From NCBI GenBank assembly GCA_027489065.1, contig JAIYAM010000056.1:62001-126000 (forward strand): DNA of 64,000 bases, written 5' to 3'. This document shows positions 33,222-44,320 of this stretch, in pieces. Origin of the DNA: Erythrobacteraceae bacterium. GTDB lineage: Bacteria > Pseudomonadota > Alphaproteobacteria > Sphingomonadales > Sphingomonadaceae. The notes beneath the pieces were generated by a model. The model worked only from the letters and a program-made list of their open reading frames with translations. It was not told where the DNA came from and ran no database searches. Position numbers and translations under genes: made by a program. The first letter of the stretch is position 1, and each line of letters opens with the position of its first letter.

Positions 33222-34544
33222 ATGGCGGAAACACTCCCGCCGGACAGAGATAGAAGTGCTGAGAACAACCGGGGCGGCAAGTCCGGCAAGGTAGCCGATT
33301 TCCGCTACAAACGCCCCCCTCAGCCGGATCCCAGAACCAGCCGCGACGGCCGGACCAAAGGCTCAGGCTCAAAAGGTACAGGCCCAAAAGGCACAGGGAA
33401 GGACGGCCGCCGCCCTGCGCGCGCGCAGAACGGCGCAGTCGAGGGTGCGCCGCGGCCTCGGCCCGACCTTTCTGAAATCGCATCGGAGACCGGCGCTTTC
33501 AAGCCGCAGAGCGAAGCCTATGCCGCGCTCGACCTCGGCACCAACAACTGCCGCCTGCTGATCGCCCGCCCCTCGGGCCGAGACTTCACGGTGATCGACG
33601 CCTTCAGCAGGGTGGTGAAGCTGGGCGAGGGGCTCGCCACCAGCGGGCGCCTTTCGGATGCGGCGATGGAGCGCACCCTGGCCGCGCTCAACATCTGCGC
33701 CGACAAGCTCCAGCGCCGCAACGTGCGCCTCGCCCGATCGGTGGCCACCGAGGCCTGCCGCCGTGCCGAGAACGGCCCCGTCTTCATCGAGCGCGTCCGC
33801 CGCGAGACGGGCATCGCGCTCGACATCATTTCCGCCGAGGAGGAAGCGCGCCTTGCAGTCCTCGGCTGCCATATCCTGCTCGAGGCCGGCGAAGGCCCGG
33901 CGGTGATCTTCGACATCGGCGGCGGATCGACCGAGCTGGTGCTGGTCGAATCGAGCTCGGAAGGCAGCCGCGTCCCGCGCATTCTCGACTGGCAGAGCGT
34001 GCCCTGGGGCGTCGTCTCGCTCACCGACACCGTCGGGCGGAGCGAGGACAGCGAGGCGGCGCGGATCGCCCGCTTCGCCCGGATGCGCCAGATGGTCTCC
34101 GACAGCTTCGCACCCTTTGCAGGCCGCGTCGCCAAGGCCGCAACACACCCCGACATCCGCCTGCTCGGCACCAGCGGCACGGTGACGACGCTCGCCAGCC
34201 TCTATCTCGAACTGCCGAGCTATGACCGCAAGGCCGTCGACGGACTGATCGTCCCGGCGGCGGAAATGCGGGAGATCAGCGCCCGGCTTTCGGTGATGAC
34301 CCCCTACGAACGCTCGACCCTGCCCTGCATCGGGCAGGATCGCGCCGATCTGGTGGTGGCGGGCTGCGCGATCCTCGAGGCGATCCTCGATCTGTGGCCC
34401 GCACGGCGACTGGGCGTTGCCGACCGCGGCATCCGCGAAGGAATCCTCAGGAGCATCATGGCCGCAGAACAGCATTCCGAGCGCACTCTTCAGGCCCTGC
34501 ACAAGCAGCGCGGCGGCCCAAGTGCGCGGCGCCCCGCGCGATGA
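33222..34544 (+). CDS. Ppx/GppA family exopolyphosphatase/phosphatase
   Basis: A 440-residue cytoplasmic phosphatase of the ASKHA fold. After a roughly 95-residue disordered basic and Gly/Lys-rich extension, the core begins YAALDLGTNNCRLLIARP, with the second nucleotide/phosphate loop VIFDIGGGSTELVLVE and GTSGTVTTLASL. Family members hydrolyse polyphosphate or pppGpp. The long low-complexity N-terminus is unusual. The stop overlaps rlmE by 4 bases. Confidence 0.9.
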   Translation: MAETLPPDRDRSAENNRGGKSGKVADFRYKRPPQPDPRTSRDGRTKGSGSKGTGPKGTGKDGRRPARAQNGAVEGAPRPRPDLSEIASETGAFKPQSEAYAALDLGTNNCRLLIARPSGRDFTVIDAFSRVVKLGEGLATSGRLSDAAMERTLAALNICADKLQRRNVRLARSVATEACRRAENGPVFIERVRRETGIALDIISAEEEARLAVLGCHILLEAGEGPAVIFDIGGGSTELVLVESSSEGSRVPRILDWQSVPWGVVSLTDTVGRSEDSEAARIARFARMRQMVSDSFAPFAGRVAKAATHPDIRLLGTSGTVTTLASLYLELPSYDRKAVDGLIVPAAEMREISARLSVMTPYERSTLPCIGQDRADLVVAGCAILEAILDLWPARRLGVADRGIREGILRSIMAAEQHSERTLQALHKQRGGPSARRPAR

Positions 34545-35200
34545 CCCGCGGTTCCAAGACGCCGGACAAGCGGGTCAAGACCGCCAAGGGCCGCACCGCG
34601 AGCCAGGTCCGCTGGCTCGAGCGGCAGCTCAACGATCCCTACGTCCGCCAGTCCAAGGCAGACGGCTACCGGAGCCGTGCGGCCTACAAGCTGCTGGAAC
34701 TTGACGAGCGATTCGGGCTGCTCAAGGGCGCAAGCCGCGTCGTCGATCTCGGCATCGCGCCCGGCGGCTGGGCGCAGGTCGTGCGCGCCAAGTCACCCAA
34801 GGCCGAGGTGGTGGGGATCGACCTGCTCCAAGTCGAGCCGCTCGAAGGCGTGACGATCTTCCAGATGGACTTCATGGCCGACGAGGCCCCCGCCGCGCTC
34901 GCCGAGGCGCTGGGCGGCAAGCCCGATCTGGTGCTGTCCGACATGGCGGCCAACACCGTCGGCCACAAGCAGACCGATCACCTGCGAACGATGGGTCTGG
35001 TCGAGGCGGCAGCGTGGTTCGCGGCCGAGAACCTTGCGCCGGGCGGAGCTTTCGTGGCGAAGGTGCTGGCGGGCGGCACCGATGCCGAACTGCTGGCGCT
35101 GCTCAAGAAGCACTTCACAGTCGTGAAGCACGCGAAACCCCCCGCGAGCCGCAAAGGCTCGTCGGAGTGGTATGTCATCGCTCAAGGCTTCAAGGGTTAG
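34541..35200 (+). CDS. rlmE: 23S rRNA (uridine-2'-O)-methyltransferase RlmE
   Basis: RlmE (RrmJ/FtsJ) methylates U2552 in the A loop of 23S rRNA. The 219-residue product has the SAM site VVDLGIAPGGWAQV and the K-D-K-E catalytic set: K in SRAAYKLLE, D in LVLSDMAAN, K in AFVAKVLAGG, E in GSSEWYVIA. The start ATG 34541 overlaps the ppx stop, so both are translated together. Confidence 0.95.
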   Translation: MTRGSKTPDKRVKTAKGRTASQVRWLERQLNDPYVRQSKADGYRSRAAYKLLELDERFGLLKGASRVVDLGIAPGGWAQVVRAKSPKAEVVGIDLLQVEPLEGVTIFQMDFMADEAPAALAEALGGKPDLVLSDMAANTVGHKQTDHLRTMGLVEAAAWFAAENLAPGGAFVAKVLAGGTDAELLALLKKHFTVVKHAKPPASRKGSSEWYVIAQGFKG

Positions 35201-35230
35201 TCAGGACCAGACCGGCCCGCCCTCACCAGA

Positions 35231-35926
35231 TTACTGTGCGGGAGTTTCCGTCGCCGCCGGGGCCGCCGCATCGGTCGTGCTCGCGCCGTCGGCGGGAGCC
35301 GCGGACGCATCGCCTTCCGGAGCCGCGCCTGCAGCCGGAGCGGCGGGCAGCGGCAGATTCGATCCCTGCGCGTTGAGGTACGCCGCGACCGCGGCGCGGT
35401 CCTCGATCTTGGAGAGGCCGGCGAAGCTCATCTTGGTGCCCGAAGCGAAGGCCTTGGGGCTCTTGAGCCACGCGTTCATCGTGTCCCAGTCCCAGTTTCC
35501 GCCCTTGGACGACAGGTCGGCCGAGAAGGCATAGCCGCGACCCTTGCCGATCGGTTCGCCCATCACGCCGTGCAGGTTGGGCCCGATTCCATTCGCGCCG
35601 CCCGCGTTGATCGTGTGGCAGCTCGAGCACTTCTGGAAGATTTTCTCGCCTGCAGCGATCTGCTCGGCAGCCGGCATCTTGTTCAGCGCCTCGGCCATGG
35701 TCATTTCCGCCGGGCCCGAGCCGCTCTCCTCGACCACGCCTTCGATCACGTAACCGAGCTTCTCGGGGCGCTGCGGCTTGTCGCCGTGGAAGAACTTGCC
35801 CGAGAGGATCGAGAGGCCGAGCCCGAGGCCGGCGGCAAACAGCACCCAGCCCGCGGCGGTGTTGAAGAGATCGCCGCCGCCGTTCTGGCCTGCGGAATCG
35901 TTCTGCGAAGAGTTGTCCTGTGTCAT
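35231..35926 (-). CDS. Membrane-anchored class I cytochrome c
   Basis: A 231-residue protein with an N-terminal membrane helix (about 26-44) and no cleavable signal, a linker, then a c-type haem domain: CSSCH (100-104), GPNLHGVMG and axial Met166 in GTKMSFAGL. The organisation matches CycM-type c552, which passes electrons between the bc1 complex and terminal oxidase. The C-terminal tail is an Ala-rich linker of about 45 residues. ATG 35926 is used. It is divergent from pheA. Confidence 0.9.
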   Translation of the reverse strand: MTQDNSSQNDSAGQNGGGDLFNTAAGWVLFAAGLGLGLSILSGKFFHGDKPQRPEKLGYVIEGVVEESGSGPAEMTMAEALNKMPAAEQIAAGEKIFQKCSSCHTINAGGANGIGPNLHGVMGEPIGKGRGYAFSADLSSKGGNWDWDTMNAWLKSPKAFASGTKMSFAGLSKIEDRAAVAAYLNAQGSNLPLPAAPAAGAAPEGDASAAPADGASTTDAAAPAATETPAQ

Positions 35927-36022
35927 CCCGCGCGCCTCATAGTTGCGGCTTTCCAAGCGCGCAAGACCGATCGTGGCACGAATTCTTGCGCCTTTTGCAA
36001 GCAGGCTCTAGGCGGCTGCATC

Positions 36023-36928
36023 ATGCGATCCTTCCCCGGCCCTGCCCTTGAAATCGTCGACCGGATGCGCGCCGCCGCCGCCGCCGAGCCTGCACGCGCG
36101 ATTGCCTTCCAGGGCTCGCCGGGGGCCAATTCGCACCGCGCGGCAACCGAAGCCCGCCCCGATCTCGCGCCGCTCCCGTGTTTCAGCTTCGAGGACGCTC
36201 TGGAGGCGGTGAAGGACGGGCGTGCCGGCGCGGCGATCATCCCGATCGAGAATTCCCAGCACGGGCGGGTCGCCGACATCCACTTCCTGCTCCCCGAGAG
36301 CGGTCTCCACATCGTCGGCGAGTACTTCATGCCGATCCACCATGCGCTCATGGCTCTGGGCGAGGCGACCCCGGGGCGCACCTTCGAGGCGGCCTATTCG
36401 CACCCGCAGGCGCTCGGCCAGTCGCGCCACTACCTGCGCGAGCGGGGCATCGTGCCGCTGAGCCACGCCGACACCGCGGGCGCAGCGGCCTACGTCGCCG
36501 AACGCGGCGATTCCTCGGTAGCGGCCATCGCACCGGCGCTCGCCGCGGAGCTCTACGGGCTCACGATCATCGAGCGCAATGTAGAGGACAGCGCGGACAA
36601 CATGACCCGCTTTGTGATCCTCGCCCGCGAACCGCTGCCGGCGCAGGCGCTCCAAGGCAGGCCGGTGATGACGACCTTCATCTTCGAGGTGAAGAACATC
36701 CCCGCCGCGCTCTACAAGGCTCTGGGGGGCTTTGCCACCAACGGGGTCAACATGACTAAGCTGGAAAGCTATCAGCAGGGCACGCGCTTCGCCGCGACGA
36801 CCTTCTACGCCGACATCATCGGCGCGCCGGGTGACGCGGCGGTGGACCGCGCTCTCGAGGAATGCGCCTTCCATTCCAAGGAATTGCGCATTCTGGGCAG
36901 CTACGAACAGGCCCGCGCCAGAGGCTGA
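36023..36928 (+). CDS. pheA: Prephenate dehydratase
   Basis: Converts prephenate to phenylpyruvate in phenylalanine synthesis. It is 301 residues and monofunctional: no chorismate mutase domain is present. The catalytic domain runs from IAFQGSPGANSHRAA through IPIENSQHGRV to DNMTRFVILAR (TRF motif), and the C-terminal ACT domain (about 215-295, with GGFATNGVNMTKLESY) is the site of phenylalanine feedback inhibition. ATG 36023 follows a weak ribosome site. Confidence 0.95.
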   Translation: MRSFPGPALEIVDRMRAAAAAEPARAIAFQGSPGANSHRAATEARPDLAPLPCFSFEDALEAVKDGRAGAAIIPIENSQHGRVADIHFLLPESGLHIVGEYFMPIHHALMALGEATPGRTFEAAYSHPQALGQSRHYLRERGIVPLSHADTAGAAAYVAERGDSSVAAIAPALAAELYGLTIIERNVEDSADNMTRFVILAREPLPAQALQGRPVMTTFIFEVKNIPAALYKALGGFATNGVNMTKLESYQQGTRFAATTFYADIIGAPGDAAVDRALEECAFHSKELRILGSYEQARARG

Positions 36929-37001
36929 GGCACGGCTGAGGCACGCTGCGCGTTGTTTCCCGTTGCGCAGGCCGTTTGGGCATGCCACCAACCGCTCCGG
37001 G

Positions 37002-37706
37002 ATGACCGCAGCGGCCGCAATCACGCCTACCGAATCGGTAACCAATTCAGGCGGATCGCCTCCTGCCGGGTGGGAAGCCCTGCGCGCCGACGGCAACCTT
37101 CAATTCGCGCCGGTAACCGTCCCCGATATCCCCCCGCCCCAGCCGGGCTGGTTCGCGCGAATGCTGAACAATCTTCTGGAATTCCTCGGCGACGTGCTTG
37201 GCCCAGTGGGCAAGGCCTTCGCAGGCCAATGGTGGTGGCTGCAATGGGTGCTGCTCGCGCTCGCTGTCCTGCTCGCTCTGACGCTGATCGTGCAACTGAT
37301 CGGCCCCGGCTTCGGGCGCAAGAAGCGCCGCGCGCAGGCTGACACGACGGCGGCGGAGGAGTGGCGCCCGGACACGGCAGCGAGCCTCGCGCTGCTGGAG
37401 GACGCCGACCGGCTCGCAGCCGAGGGGCGCTTCGACGATGCCACGCACCTCCTTCTCCAGCGCAGCGTCGGGCACATCGCTGCGGCGCGCCCGGATTGGA
37501 CCAAGCCTTCGAGCACAGCGCGCGAACTCGCTGCGCTGCCCGCCATCCCCGATGCCGCACGCGCGGCCTTCAGGGTGATCGCCGAGCGGGTGGAACGCTC
37601 GCTCTTCGCGCTCGGCACGCTCGATCGGGCGGACTGGGAGGCCGCGCGCGCTGCCTATGCGGAATTCGCGCTCGCCCGGTTCGATGCGCGGGCGCAAGCC
37701 GCATGA
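37002..37706 (+). CDS. DUF4129 domain membrane protein
   Basis: First gene of the MoxR cluster, 234 residues. A soluble N-terminal part rich in Pro is followed by one membrane helix (WLQWVLLALAVLLALTLIV) and a helical cytoplasmic domain containing LLEDADRLAAEGRFDDA and LALYAE-like repeats, as in DUF4129. No enzyme activity is known for this family. It overlaps the next gene by 4 bases (ATGA), and stands with DUF4350, MoxR and DUF58 genes, which are thought to handle membrane or metal-protein assembly. Confidence 0.78.
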   Translation: MTAAAAITPTESVTNSGGSPPAGWEALRADGNLQFAPVTVPDIPPPQPGWFARMLNNLLEFLGDVLGPVGKAFAGQWWWLQWVLLALAVLLALTLIVQLIGPGFGRKKRRAQADTTAAEEWRPDTAASLALLEDADRLAAEGRFDDATHLLLQRSVGHIAAARPDWTKPSSTARELAALPAIPDAARAAFRVIAERVERSLFALGTLDRADWEAARAAYAEFALARFDARAQAA

Positions 37707-39000
37707 GCGCCGCAGCGGCCTCGACTGCGGCACCCCCCGCTTTCTCGCGCGGCGGCGCACTGGCGCTGGTCGCAGGCGGCTTCGCGCTGTTCCTCGCGCT
37801 GCTCTACCTCATCGGCGCAGGCGAGGATTTCGGCGGCGAAAAGGGCGCAGGGCAAGCCCATGCTGCCGCCAATGGCCTCAACGGCTATGCGGGCCTCGTC
37901 CGGCTGGTCGAGGCGCAGGGCTACGACGTCACGCGTTCGCGCAGCCAGGCGGGGTTTCAGACCGAAGGCCTTCTGGTGCTCGCCCCGCCCCTTTTCTCCG
38001 ACGGCAAGGAGCTGGCCAGGATCCTGTCCGAGCGCCGCTATCGCGGACCGACGCTGGTGATCGCCTCGAAATGGTGGGCGACCCGGCCCCCGAAGAACCT
38101 GCCGCCGTCGGCGCAAGCCAAATTCAAGCGCGGCTGGGTTAACCTCGCCTCGCCCGAGCAAAGCGAATGGCCGGCCAAGCTGCCCGCGCCCTACACCTTC
38201 ACTCTGGCGGTGGACGGAACCACGGAGGGCGCAAGCCCGGTGCGGTGGACCGGCCTCAGCCGTGCCGGAAGCCTGCCCGCGCCTGCCGTGCTGTACGCCA
38301 AGGTCAAGGGCGCGCGCCGCACCCTCGTATCGGACGCGAAGGGGCGGATCCTCGCCTTCGAAATCCAGCTCGGCGACAACAATCAGCCCGACGACGAGGC
38401 CTACCCGGTGGTGTTCCTCGCCGAGCCGGACCTTGCCAATAATTACGGCCTTGCCGACCCCGCGCGCGCTGGCGCCGCGGTCGCGCTGATCGATGAGCTC
38501 ACCTACGGGCAGGAGATCGAAGAGGTGACCTTCGACATGACGCTGAACGGCTTCGGCGCCTCGGAGAACCTCCTCACCCTCGCCTTCCGCCCACCTTTCC
38601 TCGCCGCAACGCTGAGCCTGCTGGTGGCGCTGCTGATCGTCGGCTGGCGCGCATTCCAGCGCTTCGGCCCGGCCGCCCGCGCCGACGGGCCAGCAATCGC
38701 CTTCGGCAAGCGCCAGCTGATCACCAATGGCGCAGGCCTGATCGTGCGAGCGCGGCGCTTCGGCCTGCTCGGTGAGCCTTATGTCGCGCTTTCCGCCCGG
38801 CGGCTCGCCGAGCGGCTCGGCCTTGCCCGACCAGACCCGGAGGCCATCGACGCCGCGCTCGCCCGCCGCCTGCCGGGCGAGGAAACCTTCTCCCGCCGCG
38901 CCGCGCGGCTCGCGGAGGCCGAGAAGCCCGCCGCGATCCTCGCCGCCGCGCAGGGCCTCGACGATCTCGCATCCAAGTTGCAACAGGGACAGCCCACGAA

Positions 39001-39004
<4 letters not shown>
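37703..39004 (+). CDS. DUF4350 domain membrane protein
   Basis: A 433-residue protein with an N-terminal membrane helix, a large periplasmic or cytoplasmic alpha/beta domain (about 45-290, starting [20 protein letters not shown], typical of DUF4350), a second membrane helix ([16 protein letters not shown]) and a helical tail. Start ATG 37703 overlaps the DUF4129 stop, and its own stop overlaps moxR. Function is unknown; DUF4350 genes regularly accompany MoxR/DUF58 genes. Confidence 0.8.
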
Positions 39005-39963
<959 letters not shown>

Positions 39964-39967
39964 GGCG

Positions 39968-41341
39968 ATGAACCGCTTCCTGCGCCTCCTCGGATTACTG
40001 CTCCTGCCGCTTCGCCCGCTGCTGATCGTCGTGCCGACCGAGCGTGCCGCATGGGTCGCCGCCGCCCTCGCGCCGGTGGCGGTGGTAATCGCCGCCACCG
40101 CGCCGGGGGCATGGGTGATCGCGCCAATTGCAGGAGCGGTGCTGGTGGCGCTGGTGCTGCTCGATGCCATGCTGGCAGGCAAGGTGGTCCGCTGGGGGAT
40201 CGAGGCTCCCACTGATGCCGAAGTGGGCCAACCGACCCGGCTCTATGCCCATGCCGTGTTCGCCAGGCACATCACCGGCGATGTCCAGATCGCGGTGGCC
40301 GCCGACCCCCGATTGGCTGAGCATGGCCGCGCCGTGATCCCTGTTCCGCGCTCACCCGAGGTCGGCTTGTGGGAAGGCGAGGTCAACCTCAGCCCCTCAC
40401 GGCGCGGATCGGCGCAGATAACCGCCGCCTGGCTCAAATGGCACGGGCCGCTCGGTCTTGGCGCGCGGCAGGTGTCGCAAGCGCTGGATCAGACCGTGCG
40501 CATCTGGCCGGACCTCGCGCCCGTCCGATCACCCGATTTGCAAACCTTCCTGCGCAATGCCCAGATCGGTCTCATCGCCCGGCGCATCCGCGGCGAAGGC
40601 ACGCAGTTCGAAGCGCTCAGCGAATACGAGGCGGGCATGGACCGCCGCCGCATCGACTGGAAGGCCAGCGCGCGCCACACCCGCCTGTTCGCCCGCGAGA
40701 ACGAGAGCGAGCGCAACAACCAGATCGTCTTCGCCTTCGATTGCGGTCAGGCGATGTGCGAGCCGGTCGACGGCCTGCCGCGCATCGACCGCGCGGTCTC
40801 GGCGGCGCTGACCTGCGGCTACGTGGCCCTGAAGGGCGGCGACAAGGTCGCGCTGTTCGGCTTTGCGCGGCGGCCGCAGCTCATGACGCCCTTCATCGGC
40901 GATGCCCGCGCTTTCCACCGCTTGCAGAGCGCTGCGGCAGGCCTCGATTATGAGCCGGTGGAGCCCAACTTCACTCTGGCGCTGGCGACGCTGACCGCCA
41001 AGCTCCAGCGCCGCTCGCTGGTGGTGATCTTCTCCGACTTCACCGATCCGACGGCCGCCGAACTGATGGTCGAAAGCCTCGGGCGGCTGGTGAACAAGCA
41101 TCTCGTGCTGTTCGTCACCATGACCGACAGCGTGGTCGAGGAGCTGATCGCTGCGCCGCCGGACGACATCGCGACGCTCGCCCGCGCGGTCACCGCCGAC
41201 AGCCTCGTGCAGCAAAGGAAGCTCGTGCTGACCCGGCTGCGGCGGCTCGGCATCGATGTGCTCGAAGCGCCGTGGCAGACCATCGGGCCGCGCCTGATCG
41301 ACCGCTACCTCGCAATCCGCGCCAGCGAGGCCATCGGATGA
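39968..41341 (+). CDS. DUF58 domain protein
   Basis: A 457-residue protein that opens with two membrane helices (about 10-60) and carries the DUF58 motif GMDRRRIDWKASARHTRLF, followed by a von Willebrand A-like region (VFAFDCGQAM). DUF58 proteins are the standard partners of MoxR ATPases. It begins 4 bases after moxR and overlaps the next gene by 4 bases. Confidence 0.9.
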   Translation: MNRFLRLLGLLLLPLRPLLIVVPTERAAWVAAALAPVAVVIAATAPGAWVIAPIAGAVLVALVLLDAMLAGKVVRWGIEAPTDAEVGQPTRLYAHAVFARHITGDVQIAVAADPRLAEHGRAVIPVPRSPEVGLWEGEVNLSPSRRGSAQITAAWLKWHGPLGLGARQVSQALDQTVRIWPDLAPVRSPDLQTFLRNAQIGLIARRIRGEGTQFEALSEYEAGMDRRRIDWKASARHTRLFARENESERNNQIVFAFDCGQAMCEPVDGLPRIDRAVSAALTCGYVALKGGDKVALFGFARRPQLMTPFIGDARAFHRLQSAAAGLDYEPVEPNFTLALATLTAKLQRRSLVVIFSDFTDPTAAELMVESLGRLVNKHLVLFVTMTDSVVEELIAAPPDDIATLARAVTADSLVQQRKLVLTRLRRLGIDVLEAPWQTIGPRLIDRYLAIRASEAIG

Positions 41342-42399
41342 AGGCTCCCGTCATCTCCTCGTGGTTCAGCCGAGGCACTGTCGCCGCACCGCCCGATATC
41401 GAGAGCGCCGCGCTGCGCTCCGACCGCTTCCGGCTGGCGCGCGAGGCCGATTGGAAGCGGCTCGAGGCGATCCTTGTCCGCATGGAGAAAGGCGGCCTCA
41501 GGCGCATCGCGGACGAGGACCTGATCGCGCTCCCGGCGCTCTACCGGACTGCCGCTTCATCGCTGTCGGTGGCACGCGAGACCAGCCTTGATGCGGCGAC
41601 CCTCGCCTATCTCGAGGCGCTGGTGCAGCGCGCGTGGTTCCAGGTCTACGGGCCGCGCCAGGGCTTCGAACGATGGCTGCGCGGCTTCCTGCTCGGTGGG
41701 TGGAGCCGTGCGGTGCGGGCGCTGTGGCTCGACATATGCGTCGCGCTGTTCGTGATGGTGGCAGGCACGATCGTCGGCTGGCTGCTCGTGGCGGACGACG
41801 AGGCATGGTATTACAGGCTCTATCCCGCAGGCGGCGGCGATCCGCGCGTGCCGGGGGCAACCCGCGAACAGCTGCTGGAGACGCTTGGGCATGACGAGCG
41901 CGCCTTCGGGCTCGCCGGCTTCGCCGCGCAGCTGTTCAGCAACAATTCTGGGGTGTGCATCCTCGCCTTCGCGCTGGGCTTCGCCTTCGGCATCCCGTCG
42001 CTGATGCTGCTGGTGCATAACCTCGCGCTGCTCGGCGCGCTCTTGTGGCTGTTCAACGGGCAGGGCCTCGTGGTGGAACTCGCCGCCTGGCTTTCGGTCC
42101 ACGGCACGACCGAGTTGTTCGGCATCCTCCTGTCGGGCGCGGCGGGGCTGCATATCGGGCGGGCCATGGCCTTCCCCGGCCCGGCTTCAGTGCTCGAATC
42201 CGCCGCCGCCGCAGGCCGCCGGTCGGCGGTGGTGATGGTGGGCGTGGTCATCATGATGATCGTCGCCGCGCTGCTCGAGGCCTTCCCGCGCCAGTTGGTC
42301 GAGGATACCACCGGCCGCTTCGTGATCGGGGGGACGATGCTGGTGTTCTGGCTGTCCTACTTCATCCTCTACCGCCCCGCCCCGCAGGACGCCGGATGA
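41338..42399 (+). CDS. Stage II sporulation M-like membrane protein
   Basis: A 353-residue integral membrane protein of the SpoIIM family: an N-terminal soluble helical part (READWKRLEAILVRMEK), then about six membrane helices, with the FSNNSGVCILAFALGF motif characteristic of the family. This organism does not sporulate; the gene is usual in MoxR clusters. It overlaps both neighbours by 4 bases. Confidence 0.85.
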   Translation: MKAPVISSWFSRGTVAAPPDIESAALRSDRFRLAREADWKRLEAILVRMEKGGLRRIADEDLIALPALYRTAASSLSVARETSLDAATLAYLEALVQRAWFQVYGPRQGFERWLRGFLLGGWSRAVRALWLDICVALFVMVAGTIVGWLLVADDEAWYYRLYPAGGGDPRVPGATREQLLETLGHDERAFGLAGFAAQLFSNNSGVCILAFALGFAFGIPSLMLLVHNLALLGALLWLFNGQGLVVELAAWLSVHGTTELFGILLSGAAGLHIGRAMAFPGPASVLESAAAAGRRSAVVMVGVVIMMIVAALLEAFPRQLVEDTTGRFVIGGTMLVFWLSYFILYRPAPQDAG

Positions 42400-43343
42400 A
42401 CGCGCGCAAGACCTCGCCCGCCAGCGGGACTCGTGACGGCAAGCGCGCGCGAATCCTCCTCACGCCCGAGGGCCTGAGCCTGCCGATCACCCTCGCCCCG
42501 CGCGGCGCCCGCGCCGGGGCGCTGATCATCGACGTGATGATCATCGGCGGGGCCCTGCTCGCGGTGTTCCTCGGGATGCTCTGGATGGTCACCGGCATGC
42601 TCGACGGGACCAGCTTCGATCCCGACCAGCTTTCCAAGGGTGCCGCGGAGTTCCTGGGCATCCTGCTGACCCTGTTCGTGTTCTGCACCTGGTACGGCTA
42701 TTTTCTGGTGCAGGAACTGGGTCCGCGCGGCGCAACGCTGGGCAAGCGCATCGTCGGCATCCGCATCGCCGCACGCGGCGCAGCGCGGCTCACACCCGAG
42801 GGCGTGATCGCCCGCAACCTGCTGCGCGATATCGAGATCTTCTACCCGCTGGTGGCGCTCCTCGTGCTCAGCCAGATGGCCCAGTCCGGAGAGGATATCG
42901 GCATCCTTGGCTGGGTAATGACCGGGTGGTTCCTGCTCTTCGCCCTGTTCCCCTTCTTCAACCGCGATGCCTTGCGCGCGGGCGACATCATCGCGGGCAC
43001 CTGGGTGGTGGAGCGCCCCAAGGCGCGGCTCGCCGCCGTGCTTTCTGCGCAGGGTGCCGCCGCAAACGCCGGTTCGAGCGAGGTCACAGGGGTGCGCTAC
43101 GAGTTCGGCGATGCGGAGCTATCCGTCTATGGCGAGAAGGAGCTCCAGACACTCGAGCGGATGCTGCGCGACGCCCGGCCCGAGGCGCTTGCCGCCGTTC
43201 ATGCCACGATCTGCCGCAAGATCGGCTGGGATCCCGGCGCGGGTGACGAGCGGGCTTTCCTCGAGGCTTTCTATGCGCAATTGCGCGCCAAGCTCGAGGG
43301 CGACATGCGGTTCGGCAAACGCAAGGCGGACAAGTTCTCATGA
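42396..43343 (+). CDS. RDD family membrane protein
   Basis: A 315-residue protein with an RDD domain: LAPRGARAGALIIDVMIIGG, a second membrane helix and GATLGKRIVGIRI, plus a final NRDALRAGDIIAGTWVV (RDD box). A soluble C-terminal part of about 110 residues (from EVTGVRYEFGDAELSVYG) is more conserved than a simple tail. RDD proteins are membrane proteins with poorly defined roles, sometimes transport. It overlaps the SpoIIM-like and beta-lactamase genes by 4 bases each. Confidence 0.86.
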   Translation: MNARKTSPASGTRDGKRARILLTPEGLSLPITLAPRGARAGALIIDVMIIGGALLAVFLGMLWMVTGMLDGTSFDPDQLSKGAAEFLGILLTLFVFCTWYGYFLVQELGPRGATLGKRIVGIRIAARGAARLTPEGVIARNLLRDIEIFYPLVALLVLSQMAQSGEDIGILGWVMTGWFLLFALFPFFNRDALRAGDIIAGTWVVERPKARLAAVLSAQGAAANAGSSEVTGVRYEFGDAELSVYGEKELQTLERMLRDARPEALAAVHATICRKIGWDPGAGDERAFLEAFYAQLRAKLEGDMRFGKRKADKFS

Positions 43344-44275
43344 CAATCGATCGCAGACACTTCATCGGCGGCACGCTGGCGCTCGGCGCGGCCGCCTGCA
43401 TCCCGCCCGACCAGAGCCCGATCGGGCGTCTCGAAGCCGAACTCAGGCTTATCGAGGGCAAGTCGGGCGGAACGCTGGGTGTGAGCCTCTTCAATACCGT
43501 CAGCGGAATGACGGTCGGCATCAACGCGGACCGCCGCTTCGGCCATGCCTCGTCGTTCAAGTTCTCGCTCGCCGCGCTGCTGTTGCTACGCCATGCGCAA
43601 GGCCGCATCGACGCCGATCGGCGCGTCATGTGGACCGAGGCGGACATGCTCAGCCACGCGCCTTTCACGCGTGAACGGATCGCGACGGGTGCGACATTGC
43701 GGGAGCTGGCGCGGGCGACGCAGACGACCTCGGACAATCCGGCGGCCAATATCCTGCTCCGGCAGCTAGGCGGGCCGGCGGGGCTGACCGCCTTCTGGCG
43801 CAGCATCGGCGATACGGTGAGCCGCGTCGACCGTTTCGAGCCGGAGATGAACATCGTCCCGTCCAGCGAGTTCCGCGACACCACAACGCCGGCCGCGATG
43901 GCGCGCACGGTGGCGACAATCGTCTACGGCGATGTGCTGCCCGCGGCCGAACGGGCGGAACTCAGGCAGTGGATGGTCGAGACCGAAACCGGTGCGCGCC
44001 GCGTGCGGGCAGGGCTGCCAAAGGGCTGGGTGGCAGGCGACAAGACCGGCACCAGCGGACTGATCGGGGGCACCGAATACAATTACATCGACATCGGTTT
44101 TGCCGAGGGGTCCGAGGGCGAGCCGCCGATCACCTTCGCTTGCTACCTGCGCGCGCGCCAGACCGAAGACGAAATGCTTGCCGCGGCCGAGCAGGTGCTC
44201 GCCGAGGTGGGCCGCGTGATCAAGGAATTTGCCGAGCCGGAGAAGGCCTTGCCGGTTATCGGCAAGCTTTATTGA
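43340..44275 (+). CDS. Class A beta-lactamase, last gene of the MoxR cluster
   Basis: A 311-residue serine beta-lactamase. The catalytic sites are present: S71-x-x-K74 in ASSFKFS, SDN (131-133), E167 and N171 in FEPEMN (omega loop) and KTG (235-237). A Tat-like N-terminus RRHFIGG and lipobox AAAC (17-20) indicate export and lipidation. The start lies within the RDD stop (ATGA), so it is translated with a membrane-assembly operon. It may serve cell wall recycling as well as resistance; that is inference. Confidence 0.93.
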   Translation: MTIDRRHFIGGTLALGAAACIPPDQSPIGRLEAELRLIEGKSGGTLGVSLFNTVSGMTVGINADRRFGHASSFKFSLAALLLLRHAQGRIDADRRVMWTEADMLSHAPFTRERIATGATLRELARATQTTSDNPAANILLRQLGGPAGLTAFWRSIGDTVSRVDRFEPEMNIVPSSEFRDTTTPAAMARTVATIVYGDVLPAAERAELRQWMVETETGARRVRAGLPKGWVAGDKTGTSGLIGGTEYNYIDIGFAEGSEGEPPITFACYLRARQTEDEMLAAAEQVLAEVGRVIKEFAEPEKALPVIGKLY

Positions 44276-44320
44276 TCTTCACCGCGCACCCTCCCCGGAA
44301 GCGGAGGGGAGGAAGTGGGA